Shown here piece by piece: positions 61,428-64,000 of a stretch of 64,000 nt of DNA. Each line of letters starts with the position of its first letter. Positions within the stretch are counted from its first letter, which is position 1. The notes beneath the pieces were generated by a model. That model was given only the letters and a program-made list of their open reading frames with translations, searched no databases and was not told the DNA's origin. The translations under genes were made by a program, and so were the position numbers. The stretch comes from Tolypothrix sp. FACHB-123 (GTDB taxonomy: Bacteria > Cyanobacteriota > Cyanobacteriia > Cyanobacteriales > Nostocaceae): positions 1 through 64,000 of the forward strand of contig NZ_JACJRE010000020.1 of assembly GCF_014697075.1 (NCBI RefSeq), read 5' to 3'.

Positions 61428-63530
61428 ATGAACGATACCGATAATTCTGCAAATTCTCCCAATCCAGTTATTCCAGCTAGCAATCTGGGATTAGTATTAC
61501 AACGCGGTGGAGAAGAATTAATTTTAGAAAAGGCTGTAGATCGTTTCACCGTGCGTTTGGTTGGCGATCGCTCTCCCCAGGAATTATCTGGGATTAGTTG
61601 GGGTACTTGGCAACGCAGCATTCCCCAAGCCAGGCTAGAACTTTTTATAGTAGCAGCCAATCAGTTAGAAACGGCGATGTCCCAAGCCCGTGCTGATAAT
61701 AATGTTGCTTTTGCTAGCCATATTTATAAGCTTAAAGATAATCCGGGGACTTATGTTTATCTGAATGACCAAATTACAATTCAATTTGCTTCTGATATAG
61801 ATAATCCCAGGATAAATGCCCTCACAACTACATTTAACTTAGTCCAAGACAAACCAGTGCTGGGTTTGCCTAATACTTTTGTATTTGCTGTCAGTAAACA
61901 AGCCACAGAAAATCCCATTAAAATAGCAAATCAATTGCAATTACGTCAGGAAGTATTAGCTGCTGAACCTAATATTTTGGTGCGTCAAGAAACTCACTAT
62001 AAACCCCGCGATCCGCTTTACGCCCAGCAATGGTATCTCAACCATAATGGTGGTAATCAATTAGCAGTTGGTTCGCATATTTCTATAGAAAAAGCTTGGG
62101 ATATCACTCGCGGTGTCCGTTCTGTAGTTGTCGCTGTAGTTGATGATTCTTTTGATTTGAACCATCCCGATTTTCAAGGTAGCGGTAAAATTGTCGCTCC
62201 TAGAGATTTAAAAGAAAATGATTTTTTACCTTTACCTAATGAAGAGGAAACTAGCCACGGAACAGCTTGTGCGGGTATAGCTGTAGCCGAAGAAAATGGT
62301 AAAGGGATCGTCGGGGTGGCTCCTGGTTGTGCTTTAATGCCAATTCGTACCACTGGGTTTTTAGATGATGAATCCATTGAAGATATCTTCAATTGGGCAA
62401 TAGACAAAGGCGCTAGTGTAATTTCTTGCAGCTGGGGCGCATCGGCTGTTTATTTCCCCTTGTCTTTGCGTCAACGCGCGGCGATTACTCGCGCGGCTAC
62501 AAAAGGGCGCAAGGGTAAGGGTTGTGTGGTTTTATTTGCGGCGGGAAATGCTAACCGCCCAATTGACGGGACTATTAACGAGCGCAATTGGCCGAAGAAT
62601 CTACTATCAGGTAATACAGATTGGTTAAGTGGTTTTACGGTACATGCTGATGTAATGGCGATCGCGGCAAGTACTAGTTTGAATAAAAAATCAGCTTATA
62701 GCAATTGGGGTAATAATATTGCTGTATGTGCGCCGAGTAACAATGCGCCACCGGGAATGTGGTTTCAGGAAACGGGGTTTATGGAAACTCAACCCGCGAT
62801 CGCTACTTCTCTTTCTGGCTTAGGAATGCTGACTAGCGATCAATTAGGAGTCGCAGGTTACGATCAAGGCGATTTTACCCGCAACTTTGGCGGTACTTCT
62901 GCGGCAACACCTGTAGTCGCTGGTGTGGCAGGACTCATTTTGTCAGCAAATCCTGACTTAACTGCCCAACAAGTCAGACGGATATTACAAGAAACCACAG
63001 ATAAAATTGTAGACACCGATCCTGACCCCCAATTGGGTTTTCGTAAAGGTACTTACGATAGTAACGGTCATTCCCAATGGTTTGGTTATGGCAAAGTGAA
63101 TGCAGCTAAAGCCGTGCAACTAGCACAGCAAATGCGAACGGGGATATCAACTCCAAGCAAGCAAATTCAGGGCAGAAATAATAGCCCCCTAGGGATTCCC
63201 GATAATAATCGTCAGGGAATCAAAAGCGCGATCGCTATTTCCGAAGCCAGTATCATCCAAGATATTCAAGTAACAGTTAATATCACCCACGATTTTTTAG
63301 GTGATTTAGAAATTTATTTAATTGCACCCAATAATCAACAAGTTTTGTTACAAAATCGCACCTTAGGGCGACGGACTACTTTACAAACAACATACACAAT
63401 GCGATCGCAACCAACCCTCAAACAACTGCTTTCTTCCTCAACTAAAGGACGTTGGCAACTGTGGCTAGTTGATTACGTACCCCAGGATGTTGGTCAATTG
63501 AATAGTTGGGAACTCAGTTTGAGTGTTTAA
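61428..63530 (+). CDS. prcA: Subtilisin-like serine protease with P domain (PrcA-type calcium-dependent protease)
   Basis: A 700-residue S8 protease. Catalytic Asp is in VVAVVDDSFDLNHPDF (near 236), His in SHGTACAGIA (about 275) and Ser in GGTSAATPV (near 490), all intact. The N-terminal 200 residues are a propeptide-like region, and the C-terminal 110 residues (ISEASIIQDIQVTVNITHDF, then WQLWLVDYV, LNSWELSLSV) are a proprotein-convertase P domain. The layout corresponds to the calcium-dependent protease PrcA of Anabaena, which acts on proteins during heterocyst development; no Ca-binding loop was verified. No signal peptide, so probably cytoplasmic. ATG at 61428. Confidence 0.85.
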   Translation: MNDTDNSANSPNPVIPASNLGLVLQRGGEELILEKAVDRFTVRLVGDRSPQELSGISWGTWQRSIPQARLELFIVAANQLETAMSQARADNNVAFASHIYKLKDNPGTYVYLNDQITIQFASDIDNPRINALTTTFNLVQDKPVLGLPNTFVFAVSKQATENPIKIANQLQLRQEVLAAEPNILVRQETHYKPRDPLYAQQWYLNHNGGNQLAVGSHISIEKAWDITRGVRSVVVAVVDDSFDLNHPDFQGSGKIVAPRDLKENDFLPLPNEEETSHGTACAGIAVAEENGKGIVGVAPGCALMPIRTTGFLDDESIEDIFNWAIDKGASVISCSWGASAVYFPLSLRQRAAITRAATKGRKGKGCVVLFAAGNANRPIDGTINERNWPKNLLSGNTDWLSGFTVHADVMAIAASTSLNKKSAYSNWGNNIAVCAPSNNAPPGMWFQETGFMETQPAIATSLSGLGMLTSDQLGVAGYDQGDFTRNFGGTSAATPVVAGVAGLILSANPDLTAQQVRRILQETTDKIVDTDPDPQLGFRKGTYDSNGHSQWFGYGKVNAAKAVQLAQQMRTGISTPSKQIQGRNNSPLGIPDNNRQGIKSAIAISEASIIQDIQVTVNITHDFLGDLEIYLIAPNNQQVLLQNRTLGRRTTLQTTYTMRSQPTLKQLLSSSTKGRWQLWLVDYVPQDVGQLNSWELSLSV

Positions 63531-63532
63531 TT

Positions 63533-63668
63533 ATTGGGCATTGGGCATTGGGCATTGGGCACTTGTACTGAGCGAAGTCGTACCCTACGGGAAGCAAGCT
63601 ACGCGGAGCGTCTCGCAGAGAAGTATTGGACATTGATATTTTTTACAACTGACAACTGACAACTGACT
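63533..63668. repeat. STRR tract and dispersed repeat
   Basis: Three GGGCATT units at 63535-63558, then a stretch (GAGCGAAGTCGTACCCTACG, followed by CTACGCGGAGCGTCTCGCAGAG) of the dispersed type also seen near 11500 and 44060, then TGACAAC units at 63646-63668 before the next gene's stop. Confidence 0.8.
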
Positions 63669-63671
63669 AAA

Positions 63672-64000
63672 TTAAGAATTAGGCATTTGTGCAAATGTAT
63701 GATTAGCAATTTCTGTTTCTGCGTGGCTGAGTTGTTGTAAAACTTTGGCTAGATCGCTAGTTAAGCATTTAGCATTTTGTTTGAGAGAACCATGATTGTA
63801 ATCTGCAACTTTGATGGATGAACCGATGTGAATTATGACATCAGTACCCCAGTTGGGATAACTTTGGCTGTAATTGATACTAATAGGGATAATCTTAACT
63901 CCTAAATCTGGCTGGCTAGATTCTGCACTTAAAGCTAAACGTGCGATTCCTGGCTTTAAGGGGTGAACTTCGCCATCACGGTAAATTCCACCTTCGGGGA
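63672..64000 (-). CDS. 1-acyl-sn-glycerol-3-phosphate acyltransferase (PlsC family), partial
   Basis: The window ends inside this gene; only the last 109 codons are present, with the stop at 63672-63674. The visible start FPEGGIYRDGEVHPLKPGIARLAL is motif III of the PlsC/LPLAT family (FPEG...), followed by a conserved VKIIPISINYS and a C-terminal tail. The N-terminal HX4D motif is outside. It adds an acyl chain to lysophosphatidic acid or a related acceptor in the membrane. Convergent with the PrcA-like gene. Confidence 0.82.
   Translation of the reverse strand, partial: PEGGIYRDGEVHPLKPGIARLALSAESSQPDLGVKIIPISINYSQSYPNWGTDVIIHIGSSIKVADYNHGSLKQNAKCLTSDLAKVLQQLSHAETEIANHTFAQMPNS

Overview
The window looks like chromosomal DNA from a filamentous, probably heterocyst-forming (Nostocales-type) cyanobacterium. 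The direct evidence is the very high density of the HIP1 octamer GCGATCGC inside genes and many tracts of cyanobacterial short tandemly repeated repetitive sequences (STRR heptamers such as TTGGGCA, CCCTAGC, TGACTAA, CAACAGT). The gene set agrees: a Ser/Thr kinase-AAA protein, a Nif11-family protein, a Tab2/Atab2-family protein, a PrcA-like calcium-dependent protease and a DUF151 bifunctional nuclease. No rRNA, tRNA, CRISPR array or intact transposase gene was recognised.

Layout. 0-11 kb: a large kinase-ATPase that lacks the usual histidine kinase tail, a probably Tat-exported MsrB, a phosphoribosyltransferase, an RTX/beta-helix adhesin-like protein, and a GrpE-like/ABC-2 exporter operon. 11-19 kb: a succinic semialdehyde dehydrogenase beside a ThDP-dependent decarboxylase (the cyanobacterial 2-oxoglutarate bypass of the TCA cycle), then a pyruvate kinase-like protein with a CRP-type site upstream, and a secreted GDSL esterase whose ribosome binding site lies inside a long stem-loop. 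19-31 kb: mostly single housekeeping or accessory genes (methyltransferase, U32 peptidase, Uma2 nuclease, aldo/keto reductase, DUF151, riboflavin synthase, M23 peptidase, BirA, PgeF). 32-41 kb: amidase plus Crp-type regulator, cupin pair, Pgi, a RelE/ParE-type toxin-antitoxin pair, an amino-acid ABC permease/ATPase pair, and RsgA. 42-51 kb: a ribbon-helix-helix plus PAS-like regulator pair with a palindromic operator cluster, an S9 peptidase, small secreted proteins, a LURP-one-like protein, and two peptidoglycan hydrolases. 51-64 kb: ClpB, a Nif11 protein, DUF924/SRPBCC pair, rubredoxin, a HI0933-type flavoprotein, Tab2, a monothiol glutaredoxin-BolA pair, a PrcA-like protease, and the 3' part of a PlsC-type acyltransferase cut by the window edge.

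Most genes are monocistronic or in pairs, and intergenic space is rich in palindromic and heptameric repeats. Several repeats touch genes: an STRR run contains the msrB start codon, a low-complexity G-rich tract is inserted in frame in the U32 peptidase, and a long palindrome covers the Shine-Dalgarno of the GDSL esterase. The most interesting candidates for a less-described system are the RHH/PAS pair with its own operator, the hairpin-masked GDSL esterase leader, the kinase truncated at the domain border, and the families of interspersed palindromes. No wholly new system is proven from sequence alone.
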